A DNA stretch of 39,394 bases from an uncultured Mediterranea sp. (GTDB lineage Bacteria; Bacteroidota; Bacteroidia; Bacteroidales; Bacteroidaceae): the NCBI GenBank assembly GCA_945641355.1, contig CALZEQ010000030.1, forward strand, positions 1-39,394. Direction: 5' to 3'. Below are positions 32,670 to 39,394 of this stretch, piece by piece; the first letter of the stretch is position 1, and each line of letters begins with the position of its first letter. A program made the translations under genes and the position numbers. The notes under the pieces were generated by a model. That model saw only the letters and a list, made by a program, of their open reading frames with translations. It ran no database searches and had not been told where the DNA came from.

Positions 32670-33428
32670 TCAGCAATCCCGGTCGTCCAACACAGGGAAC
32701 TTCTGACGGAAAGCACGTAAACCCTCCAAGTCAATCGAGGCAGTCAAGGCAGCCACCTCCCCATCGGGACAGGCAGCTACCGTACGGCCATAAGCATCAA
32801 TCAGGGCAGTTCCCCCGTTGTAGGCACAAGCCGGGTCAGTACCTACCCGGTCAACACCACACACGTAGCATTGGTTCTCGATGGCACGGGCACGCAGCAG
32901 CGTATCCCACGGCAGGCGGCGGGAAGTAGGCCAGGAGGCCACATAGAGAGCCACGTCGTAAGCCTCGTCCCCCTGTACGCGGTTGCGGGAGAAACAGGGG
33001 AAACGGAGGTCGTAACATACCTGCAACAGGAAACGCACTCCCCGCCATTCCACCACCACCCGTTGCCGGCCGGCAGTATATCGGCGATGCTCCCCACCGT
33101 AGGTAAAGAGATGGTGCTTGTCGTACCAGCTTACCTCACCTGTAGGTTTGACAAAATAGAAACGGTTGTAATAGCTGTCATCCACCCGGGTGGCTACACT
33201 GCCAGCAATGGCAGCATCCATACGGATGGCCATCCGCTCCATCCAGTGCAAGGACGAGCCGTCGGTCTCGGCAATTCCCTCGGGCTCGGTGGCAAAACCC
33301 GTACTCCACATCTCGGGCAGTACATACAAATCACTCTTTGGTGCGGCCAAGATAGCCCGCTCTGCCGCCTCCTGATTGGCCGACGGAGAGGCCCATACAA
33401 TGTCTTGTTGCAATAATGTAATTGTCAT
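32670..33428 (-). CDS. Nitrilase-superfamily amidohydrolase (omega-amidase, YafV-like)
   Basis: This 252-residue protein has the nitrilase catalytic triad: E39 in VLPEMWSTGF, K104 in WYDKHHLFTY and C138 in LLQVCYDLRFP. Its length and the motif context fit YafV/Nit2-type omega-amidases, which hydrolyse alpha-ketoglutaramate or alpha-ketosuccinamate to the keto acid and ammonia. Its start overlaps the stop of the aminotransferase gene by 4 nt, so the two are probably co-translated. That fits the glutamine transaminase/omega-amidase pairing known in other organisms, in which removal of the keto-amide pulls the transamination forward. It is the last gene of the six-gene cluster. Confidence 0.85.
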   Translation of the reverse strand: MTITLLQQDIVWASPSANQEAAERAILAAPKSDLYVLPEMWSTGFATEPEGIAETDGSSLHWMERMAIRMDAAIAGSVATRVDDSYYNRFYFVKPTGEVSWYDKHHLFTYGGEHRRYTAGRQRVVVEWRGVRFLLQVCYDLRFPCFSRNRVQGDEAYDVALYVASWPTSRRLPWDTLLRARAIENQCYVCGVDRVGTDPACAYNGGTALIDAYGRTVAACPDGEVAALTASIDLEGLRAFRQKFPVLDDRDC

Positions 33429-34738
33429 GGATGATCCTCCTTAAATTGTTTCATACGTTCGTCAAGTACCGGATAGAGTTCGTCCCGCATCCGCGACGTG
33501 CATGCCCTTACCCCTTGCTGAAGGGAGCCGGTCGTGTCGAGATTGATACTGGACACTCCGTAATGTATCAGTTCTCTGACCAGCTGGGAGCCGCTCATGC
33601 CCGGATAGGAAAGAGAGAAGAAGAAACCGTCGCCGATAGCTTCGTGTACATCGCGCGGATAGGTGATGGTAAAGCCGTTGTCACAGAAAATCTTCTTCAT
33701 CTTCTGTGCTCTGACGGCATACTCCTTGGTATCTTCCACAAAGTTGATTTTCCCTTCGCAACTCAAGCGCAGCATCTCGGCATATCCCATCTGTGTGGTG
33801 GCCGTGCATCCGGACGTAATCATATACTGAATGCTGGCAATGAAGGTAGGTCCGAACAGTCCTTCGTCGTTGTATCGCTCTACAAAAGCCGGGAAGTGGC
33901 GGTCGAACAGCTTGTCGGAGATGCAGACCAACGCCATACGCTGACCGGCATACGAGAAGATTTTAGAAGAGGAGAGCATCAACAGATAGTTGTCCGTATA
34001 GCGGGCCACAGTGCGTACATAAGGTTCCTCGAAGGGATGGCTCAGGTCACGCCGATTGTCCATGGCAAAGTAGGCCAAATCTTCCATCACAATGACATCG
34101 TACTTCGTAGCCAGCTCGCCTATGATGGCCAGTTCTTCCTCTTCCAGCGATATCCAGGCCGGATTGTTGGGATTGCTATAGACGATGGCTGCAATATCAC
34201 CCTGTTGCAGTTCCTCTTCCAGCTTGCCTCGCAACGCCTCGCCCCGATAAGGATAGATATCAAACTCTCTCCATCCGATGCCCAATACCCGTAGCTGTGA
34301 CTTCTGAATCGGGAAGCCGGGGTCTATAAAGAGTACCTTGCCCAACTGTGGATAGGCCTGACGCTGGCAACAAGCAATGAATCCGCCAAACGAACCGGCC
34401 ACACTACCCACCGTGGGAATGCAGGCACGGGGCGAAATGTCGATATTGAGAAAGGCCTTGACAAACTGACTGGCAGCCTCCTTCAGTTCCCGGATGCCTG
34501 CCGCTGCCGGATATTGCGAGCCGATGCCCGCATCAAGTGCCCTTTTCTCAGCCTCTATACCATAGCGGTTGGCAGGCAGTCCGGGTGATCCCTGATCCAT
34601 ACGGATGAAGGGGATACCCGTCTTCTGTTCCAGATATTGCGCCACCAGCAAGGTTTCACCGATGGTAGCGTGCGAGAGGTCAGCCACGTGATTGACACGG
34701 GCCGCCTCTGCCACTAATTCGTCACTGAATATCTTCAT
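33425..34738 (-). CDS. PLP-dependent aminotransferase, class I/II
   Basis: This 437-residue protein would swap amino groups between amino and keto acids. It has the fold-type I signatures YSNPNNPAW (187-195), VMEDLAYF with the PLP-contacting Asp220 and Tyr223, SSSKIFSYAGQR with Lys259 forming the Schiff base, and an Arg near RACTSRM for the substrate carboxylate. It lies 6 nt downstream of paaK and overlaps the omega-amidase gene by 4 nt. Given iorAB and paaK in the same cluster, an aromatic amino acid / aryl-pyruvate substrate is the best guess. Alternatives such as methionine or aspartate cannot be excluded from sequence. Confidence 0.85.
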   Translation of the reverse strand: MKIFSDELVAEAARVNHVADLSHATIGETLLVAQYLEQKTGIPFIRMDQGSPGLPANRYGIEAEKRALDAGIGSQYPAAAGIRELKEAASQFVKAFLNIDISPRACIPTVGSVAGSFGGFIACCQRQAYPQLGKVLFIDPGFPIQKSQLRVLGIGWREFDIYPYRGEALRGKLEEELQQGDIAAIVYSNPNNPAWISLEEEELAIIGELATKYDVIVMEDLAYFAMDNRRDLSHPFEEPYVRTVARYTDNYLLMLSSSKIFSYAGQRMALVCISDKLFDRHFPAFVERYNDEGLFGPTFIASIQYMITSGCTATTQMGYAEMLRLSCEGKINFVEDTKEYAVRAQKMKKIFCDNGFTITYPRDVHEAIGDGFFFSLSYPGMSGSQLVRELIHYGVSSINLDTTGSLQQGVRACTSRMRDELYPVLDERMKQFKEDHP

Positions 34739-34744
34739 GTCCTA

Positions 34745-36058
34745 TCATTTCCAGTTTATCAAGTGCGTACGCTTGTCGTTCACATGCTTGGCCTTTCCGT
34801 TGGAACGTTCGATGGTACCCGGAGGCAAGATGTGTATGTTTGGTTTGATACCGCAGACAGACACCAGACGGTCGTACAGCGGCTTGATAAACGGCATCTG
34901 CTTGGCCGGATTGGGCGAGAAGTATTCGTCGCGCAATTCCACATCGAGGTCAAAAGTATCTTCGTTGTCCCGACGATCCACTGTAATGAAGTATTGAGGC
35001 GAGTAGACCGTAAACTCGGAGAGTACCGATTCTATCTGCGACGGGAAGACATTGACACCACGGATGATAAGCATGTCGTCCGAGCGTCCCAAAATCTTGC
35101 CGATACGTACAGCCGTACGGCCACAGCGGCACTTCTCATAGATGAGGTGCGTCAAGTCGCGCGTACGATAGCGTAGGATGGGCATTGCCTCCTTGGTCAG
35201 CGAGGTGAATACCAGTTCACCCTCCTCACCCGGAGCCACCGGTTCGAGTGTTTCAGGATTGATGATTTCCGGATAGAACATATCCTCCCAGATGTGCGTA
35301 CCGTCCTGATATTCGCATTCGCCACCCACACCGGGTCCCGACATCTCCGTCAGTCCGTATATATCAATGGCCTTGATGCCCATCTTCTCTTCCAGTTCGC
35401 GGCGGATACCCCAGGTCCAAGGTTCTGCGCCGAAGAATCCGACACGCAGTTTCAGGTCGTCCTTCGTCACACCCATCTTGGCCATCACCTCCGTCAGGTG
35501 AAGGGCATACGAGGGCGTACAGCAGAGGGCGGTCGTACCGAAGTCCTTCATCAGCATAATCTGCTTTTCAGAATTACCCGACGAGGTAGGCAACTGCACG
35601 GCACCCAACTTACCGGCACCGTCATGAGCACCCAAACCTCCTGTAAAGAGTCCGTAGCCATAGGACACCTGTACCACGTCGCCTGGACCTACATCGCCCA
35701 CAGCCATGACGCGGGCCACTCCTTCGGCCCAGTTGTCAATATCCTTCTGGGTATATGTTCCCACTACCGGCTTTCCTGTGGTTCCCGACGAAGCATGGAT
35801 GCGCACAATCTGATCCATAGGCACGGCATTGAGTCCGAAGGGATACTCGTCACGCAGGTCATATTTGGTAGTGAACGGAAGTTTCGTGATGTCGTCCAGC
35901 GAGCGGATATCCTCCGGCTTCAAGCCCATCTCGTCGAACTTTTTCTTGTAGAAAGGTACTTTTTCATAACAGGTTTTTACTGTCTGAATCAGTCTCTCAG
36001 TCTGTAATCTGCGCATGTCTTCACGAGACATACATTCAATGGCAGGATTGTGAATCAT
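34745..36058 (-). CDS. paaK: Phenylacetate-CoA ligase
   Basis: PaaK joins phenylacetate (or another arylacetate) to coenzyme A using ATP through an acyl-adenylate. The 437 residues match the family. Motifs: HASSGTTGKPVVGTY (P-loop-like, 88-102), YGLTEMSGPGVGGEC (adenylate-binding), LRYRTRDLTHLIYEKCRCGR and GRSDDMLIIRGVNVFPSQIE (hinge and C-terminal domain). It is followed 6 nt later by the aminotransferase and preceded by a hotdog thioesterase gene. In this context it would link free arylacetate to the arylacetyl-CoA pool used or made by IorAB. Confidence 0.93.
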   Translation of the reverse strand: MIHNPAIECMSREDMRRLQTERLIQTVKTCYEKVPFYKKKFDEMGLKPEDIRSLDDITKLPFTTKYDLRDEYPFGLNAVPMDQIVRIHASSGTTGKPVVGTYTQKDIDNWAEGVARVMAVGDVGPGDVVQVSYGYGLFTGGLGAHDGAGKLGAVQLPTSSGNSEKQIMLMKDFGTTALCCTPSYALHLTEVMAKMGVTKDDLKLRVGFFGAEPWTWGIRRELEEKMGIKAIDIYGLTEMSGPGVGGECEYQDGTHIWEDMFYPEIINPETLEPVAPGEEGELVFTSLTKEAMPILRYRTRDLTHLIYEKCRCGRTAVRIGKILGRSDDMLIIRGVNVFPSQIESVLSEFTVYSPQYFITVDRRDNEDTFDLDVELRDEYFSPNPAKQMPFIKPLYDRLVSVCGIKPNIHILPPGTIERSNGKAKHVNDKRTHLINWK

Positions 36059-36085
36059 GGATTAATTGTAAATTTGGGTTATAAA

Positions 36086-36493
36086 TTATGAGTTTACATT
36101 CAGTGGTTTATGAAGCCGGTAGCCCAGCCCTGTCATGACGGCCAGGATGCTTCCGTCCTCCTTTCGGATGTGGACGTCACAATAGGGCAACCGGTGGTGG
36201 TCTACCACCTCTCTACATTCTGCTATCAGATGGTCGCCCAGCTGTGCCGATTGGATGAACGTGATGGTATTGCTGATGCCTAATGTCAGGATGCCCCTAC
36301 TATTGGCCACACCAGCAAAGGCGAGGTCGGCCAAGGTGTAGAACACACCGCCCTGACATACGCCTGCCCCATTGAGGTGGCGTTCTTCCACAGTCAGTTC
36401 TGCACGGGCATATCCTTCGCGAAGTTCCGTCAGCTGTACACCGATACCTTTGGCAAAGCGGTCTTCATTATTTAGTTTTTCTATCAGAGTCAT
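36086..36493 (-). CDS. PaaI-type hotdog thioesterase
   Basis: This 135-residue single hotdog-fold protein probably hydrolyses aryl- or acyl-CoA thioesters. The key segment is HLNGAGVCQGGVFYTLADLAFAGVANS (about 39-65), the family helix with the GG turn and catalytic Asp. The second strand block (TLGISNTITFIQSAQLGDHL) is also typical. It lies 27 nt upstream of paaK and 70 nt after iorB, on the same strand. In phenylacetate pathways PaaI recycles CoA from dead-end thioesters, so a safety-valve role here is plausible. The substrate is inferred from context. Confidence 0.85.
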   Translation of the reverse strand: MTLIEKLNNEDRFAKGIGVQLTELREGYARAELTVEERHLNGAGVCQGGVFYTLADLAFAGVANSRGILTLGISNTITFIQSAQLGDHLIAECREVVDHHRLPYCDVHIRKEDGSILAVMTGLGYRLHKPLNVNS

Positions 36494-36563
36494 GTTTTTA
36501 GTTACGAGTTATAAGCTGTGGTGTTGTCTGAGTTCTGTAGTTTTAAATTGTTAATTTTAAATT

Positions 36564-37130
36564 TTAAATTCTCGCTGCATCAAACGCCTTCAGATTGGCC
36601 TCTACCACTGCCTCTCCCTTACGGGCAAAGATGGTGACAATGGCTTGCCTCAACTGCTCCGGCGACAGTATCTGCAGGTACTTGGCTGCCATACCCAACA
36701 GCACTACATTGGCTCCACGCGGATTGCCGGCCTCCTTGGCTATCTGTTCAATGTCCAGCTGCACCACATTCGGCAACGCATTCAGTTCGGCAAACAGAGC
36801 CTGTTCGTCGGGATAGTTGGGGATGTTGACCAGAGGCTTGTTGCTGGTCACCACCACCCCATCCTTACTCAGGTAAGGCAGATAGCGCAACGCCTCCATC
36901 GGTTCCATAGAGATAATCAGATCGCATTCACCCAGCGGGATAAGGTCGCTGTAGATGGGTTCGGTAGAGAGGCGAAGATTGGACTGCACATCGCCGCCTC
37001 GCTGCGACATACCGTGTACTTCGGCCTGCTTCAGGTTTACGTCGGCCTTGGTTGCCGCCTCACCGATAATGGTAGCAATCGACAGGATGCCCTGACCGCC
37101 TACTCCACATAGTATAATGTCTTTTTTCAT
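36564..37130 (-). CDS. iorB: Indolepyruvate oxidoreductase, beta subunit
   Basis: This 188-residue subunit matches the gamma/beta-type domain of 2-oxoacid:ferredoxin oxidoreductases: LCGVGGQGILSIATIIGEAA (residues 7-26) and GMSQRGGDVQSNLRLS (40-55) are diagnostic. With IorA it would form the heteromer that oxidatively decarboxylates aryl-pyruvates to arylacetyl-CoA, or carboxylates them in reverse. Its start overlaps the iorA stop by 4 nt, which indicates coupled translation and fixed stoichiometry. The length is normal for the family. Confidence 0.93.
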   Translation of the reverse strand: MKKDIILCGVGGQGILSIATIIGEAATKADVNLKQAEVHGMSQRGGDVQSNLRLSTEPIYSDLIPLGECDLIISMEPMEALRYLPYLSKDGVVVTSNKPLVNIPNYPDEQALFAELNALPNVVQLDIEQIAKEAGNPRGANVVLLGMAAKYLQILSPEQLRQAIVTIFARKGEAVVEANLKAFDAARI

Positions 37131-38722
37131 TTCCGTTCCTCCTGTGCTTTCTTTGCCTCACGCGCATGACGTGCGGCTGTTTGAATACATTCTCTTCGGG
37201 GTATGATGACGCTGACACCCTCATAGGCCAGTTCATCGCGAATCAGCTGGGCAATGGCGGGGATATTCTTAGGCAGAGGCGTCACCACATGCAGATGCGC
37301 CGGATCCATACCCAGTCCCAGGCAGATGGCTTCGTACTTGTTCAAGCCCGCACTATCCTGCCCGCCTGTCATACCAGTGGTCAGGTTGTCACTGATGATG
37401 ACGGTAATCGGTGCATTCTCGTTGATGGCATCAAGCAGACCCGTCATGCCGCTATGCGTAAAGGTAGAGTCACCTATCACAGCAATCGAAGGCCGCAAGC
37501 CTGCATCAGCAGCACCCTTAGCCATCGTGATGGAGGCACCCATGTCCACACAGCTGGCCAGTGCCTTGAAGGGAGGTAATGCACCCAAGGTATAGCATCC
37601 GATATCACCAAAGACACGGGCATCCGGATACTCCTCGATAATCTTCACCAAAGCGCCATATACATCCCTGTGCCCACACCCCTGACAAAGCTGTGGAGGA
37701 CGGTTAGCCAGATTCCTTGCCTCATCATATACCCGTGCCGAAGGTTTTCCTACGGCTGCGGCCACATCATCGGGGCGCAGTTCGCCGGTACGTGGCAACG
37801 CCCCCGTCAGCCTTCCCTGGATAGGATAGCCGGCTCCTAACAATGCCTTCACCTCCTGCTCTACAACCGGTTGTCCGTCCTCAACCACCAGAATGGTATC
37901 AACCTCGGCAGCCAGTTCGCGGATGGCCGTTTCCGGCAACGGATATTGACTTATCTTGAGCAGATGGGCTTCATCCCCCATCACCTCTTTCACGTAATTA
38001 TAACCGATACCGCAGGCAATGATACCCATCGTTCCGCCCCGTCCCTCTCTGCGGTTGAAAGGCGATGCGGCAGCCGCTTCAGCCATCAACGACTGTTTCT
38101 GTAAAAGGGCTGCATATTTCTTTCGGGCGATACCCGGCAACAATACCCATTGGTCGGTAGAAGGATTCATGCTGTTCTCCCCTCGCGCCTCACCGGTCAC
38201 CACTGCAGCACGGCTATGCGCCAGACGAGTGACAATGCGCAGCAGCACCGGTTCCTTCAGCCGTTCACTCAAGTCGAACGCTTGCCCCATCATGTCATAC
38301 GCCTCCTGTTGGTTGGAGGGTTCAAAGATGGGTATCAGAGCAAACTTTCCATAAAAACGGCTGTCCTGCTCGTTCTGACTGGAGTGCATGGAGGGGTCAT
38401 CGGCAGCCAGCACCACCAATCCGCCGTTCACTCCCGTGATGGCACTGTTGACAAATGCATCGGCACACACATTCATGCCCACGTGCTTCATACACACCAA
38501 TGCCCGCTTCCCGGCATACGACATACCAAGGGCGGCCTCCATGGCCGTCTTTTCATTCGTACACCAGCGGGAATGTATCTTTCTCTCTTTCGCCAAGGGC
38601 GAATGCTGGATATATTCCGTAATTTCGGTGGACGGTGTCCCCGGATACGCATACACACCTGATAGTCCGGCATGTATGGCTCCCAACGCGATTGCTTCGT
38701 CTCCTAAAAGAAGTTGTTTCAT
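37127..38722 (-). CDS. iorA: Indolepyruvate oxidoreductase, alpha subunit, without the ferredoxin domain
   Basis: IorA carries the thiamine diphosphate site of indolepyruvate:ferredoxin oxidoreductase. The N-terminal domain has GDEAIALGAIHAGLSGVYAYPGTPSTE (7-33). The TPP-binding domain has CQGCGHRDVYGAL (346-358), FGDIGCYTLGALPP (371-384) and AVIGDSTFTHSGMTGLLDAI (414-433). The protein ends at residue 531 with RRECIQTAARHAREAKK. The archaeal enzymes run to about 600-650 residues and end in a domain with two 4Fe-4S motifs, which is absent here. The frame shows no sign of truncation at the join to iorB (4-nt overlap). It is the first gene of the cluster; no convincing TAnnTTTG promoter was found upstream. 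Confidence 0.9.
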   Translation of the reverse strand: MKQLLLGDEAIALGAIHAGLSGVYAYPGTPSTEITEYIQHSPLAKERKIHSRWCTNEKTAMEAALGMSYAGKRALVCMKHVGMNVCADAFVNSAITGVNGGLVVLAADDPSMHSSQNEQDSRFYGKFALIPIFEPSNQQEAYDMMGQAFDLSERLKEPVLLRIVTRLAHSRAAVVTGEARGENSMNPSTDQWVLLPGIARKKYAALLQKQSLMAEAAAASPFNRREGRGGTMGIIACGIGYNYVKEVMGDEAHLLKISQYPLPETAIRELAAEVDTILVVEDGQPVVEQEVKALLGAGYPIQGRLTGALPRTGELRPDDVAAAVGKPSARVYDEARNLANRPPQLCQGCGHRDVYGALVKIIEEYPDARVFGDIGCYTLGALPPFKALASCVDMGASITMAKGAADAGLRPSIAVIGDSTFTHSGMTGLLDAINENAPITVIISDNLTTGMTGGQDSAGLNKYEAICLGLGMDPAHLHVVTPLPKNIPAIAQLIRDELAYEGVSVIIPRRECIQTAARHAREAKKAQEERK

Positions 38723-38779
38723 ACTATTAAAAAGGTTGCTTTAGTCTGTTTTCACTTATCAAAATGTAAAGATATAGAC

Positions 38780-38787
38780 TATATTTG
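38780..38787 (+). promoter_or_regulatory. -7 box reading away from iorA
   Basis: TATATTTG on the plus strand. Start near 38794. No obvious -33 box. No known gene lies downstream before a strong hairpin at 38894. Confidence 0.4.
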
Positions 38788-38793
38788 TAACAA

Positions 38794-38960
38794 TGAAACA
38801 ATTTTGCAAAAATTAAGTTATGGACCATCTGTTATCCAACCACGCTATCCGTCCATTTACAATACCATCACCAGTGTCATTGAATACTATCAAAAGTATC
38901 TATTCGCAGCGGAAATATACATTTTTAGGATAGTTTCCGCTGAGAATAGACACTTTTTTA
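38794..38960 (+). ncRNA. Possible small transcript (promoter to terminator)
   Basis: A TAnnTTTG box, about 100 nt of unremarkable sequence and a terminator-like hairpin would define an RNA of roughly 165 nt. It contains one short reading frame of 37 codons (38820-38933, MDHLLSNHAIRPF...) that has no recognisable family and overlaps the hairpin. Whether it is an RNA gene, a leader peptide or chance is open. Confidence 0.3.
38894..38959 (+). terminator. Long hairpin followed by a T-run
   Basis: The left arm 38894-38915 pairs with 38934-38955 as 4, 7 and 9 bp blocks separated by two single mismatches; the loop is 18 nt. The right arm ends in a T-run up to 38959. This is a strong terminator on the plus strand, right beside the presumed IS end at 38961. 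Confidence 0.65.
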
Positions 38961-38974
38961 ACCCGTTGGCGGAA

Positions 38975-39394
38975 TTAAATTAGCGCATATTTGACTATGC
39001 CAATGGGCCTCTCATTTTTATAGTTAATATATTGCAGGATTGTAAGTGCACTAATCTTCCCGACAATCCGGGCAAACAATCCGTCTGTATCTTTCGCATA
39101 ATTCCTTATAATCATAAACTGGTCACACAATTGCGAGAATAGGGTTTCAATTCTCTTTCTCGCTTTAGCAAAAACCGGGAATGTTGGTTTCCACTCTTTC
39201 TGATTACACCTATATGGTACTTCCAGTCTGATATTGGCCGTTTCAAACAAATCCAATTGCACCTGAGCACTTATATATCCTCTGTCCCCTATGACTGTAC
39301 AATTACTATAGTCCACCTTCACATCCTTCAGATAATGAATGTGATGCACAGTATCCGATTGACGGTGCTTTCTCAAAATCCTTCTTACCCATAC
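38975..39394 (-). CDS. IS982-family transposase, C-terminal part (cut by window edge)
   Basis: The minus-strand frame is open from the window edge to a TAA at 38975-38977, about 139 residues. It contains VIGDRGYISAQVQLDLF (catalytic Asp region) and KARKRIETLFSQLCDQFMI (catalytic Glu region), the pattern of IS982-type DDE transposases. The start lies outside the window. The sequence ACCCGTTGGCGG at 38961-38972, 2 nt past the stop codon, is probably the terminal inverted repeat, since IS982-type ends commonly begin ACCC. The other IS end is beyond the window, so the target duplication cannot be checked. Confidence 0.82.
   Translation of the reverse strand, partial: VWVRRILRKHRQSDTVHHIHYLKDVKVDYSNCTVIGDRGYISAQVQLDLFETANIRLEVPYRCNQKEWKPTFPVFAKARKRIETLFSQLCDQFMIIRNYAKDTDGLFARIVGKISALTILQYINYKNERPIGIVKYALI

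Overview
The window looks like the chromosome of a gut Bacteroides/Phocaeicola-type bacterium. Most genes with a readable upstream region carry the Bacteroides -7 box TAnnTTTG. The families also fit: a class II Cys-type KdsA, DUF3256, DUF3332, DUF4296, a lipoprotein-type TamA-like outer-membrane protein, a TPR/lipoprotein-type hybrid kinase and an IorA/IorB pair. No tRNA or CRISPR array was recognised. One RNA gene, RNase P RNA (rnpB), is clear.

Layout. (1) 1-5144 is accessory DNA: the 3' part of an IS1380-type transposase, then a decayed integrative mobilizable element on the minus strand (tyrosine integrase, small HTH protein, a primase locus collapsed by an internal deletion, candidate oriT hairpins and a MobV relaxase). 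Its integrase-side end coincides with GTAAGTTTGC at 5135-5144. This matches the GTANNTTTGC target of CTnDOT-type integrases and is also the -7 box of the next chromosomal gene. (2) 5234-9474 carries a lipid kinase, kdsA and a DUF3256 protein on plus, then a YitT membrane protein and a response regulator on minus. (3) 9618-13958 is one 1446-residue minus-strand protein with two kinase-like modules. Module 1 has an intact ATP-binding domain but no phospho-acceptor His. Module 2 has the His but a degenerate ATPase. The response regulator follows it. (4) 14090-20694, plus strand: prs, rnpB, a YihY/BrkB membrane protein, a NapH-NapG-like iron-sulfur membrane protein, a Tat-lipoprotein aldo/keto reductase with ferredoxin motifs, and a DUF3332 protein. 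(5) 20775-24034: a TamA/BamA-like lipoprotein diverging from a SpoU/TrmH RNA methyltransferase. (6) 23985-29901, minus: ileS, a TraR/DksA-like protein, lspA, a DUF4296 lipoprotein and a small unknown protein; the last four genes overlap one another by 4 nt. (7) 29902-30312: a noncoding stretch with a 25-bp inverted repeat enclosing two hairpins. (8) 30313-32487: a TPR sensor histidine kinase. (9) 32670-38722, minus: a six-gene cluster (iorA, iorB, hotdog thioesterase, paaK, aminotransferase, omega-amidase-like nitrilase) that reads as an aromatic amino acid / arylacetate interconversion operon. (10) 38780-39394: a possible small transcript (promoter, hairpin and T-run), then the 3' part of an IS982-type transposase.

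Main ideas to follow: the split two-module kinase, the predicted exported iron-sulfur/aldo-keto reductase pair, the arylacetate operon with a ferredoxin-less IorA, and the overlap of an IntDOT-type attachment core with a housekeeping promoter. All functional statements rest on motifs read by eye; no database search was run.
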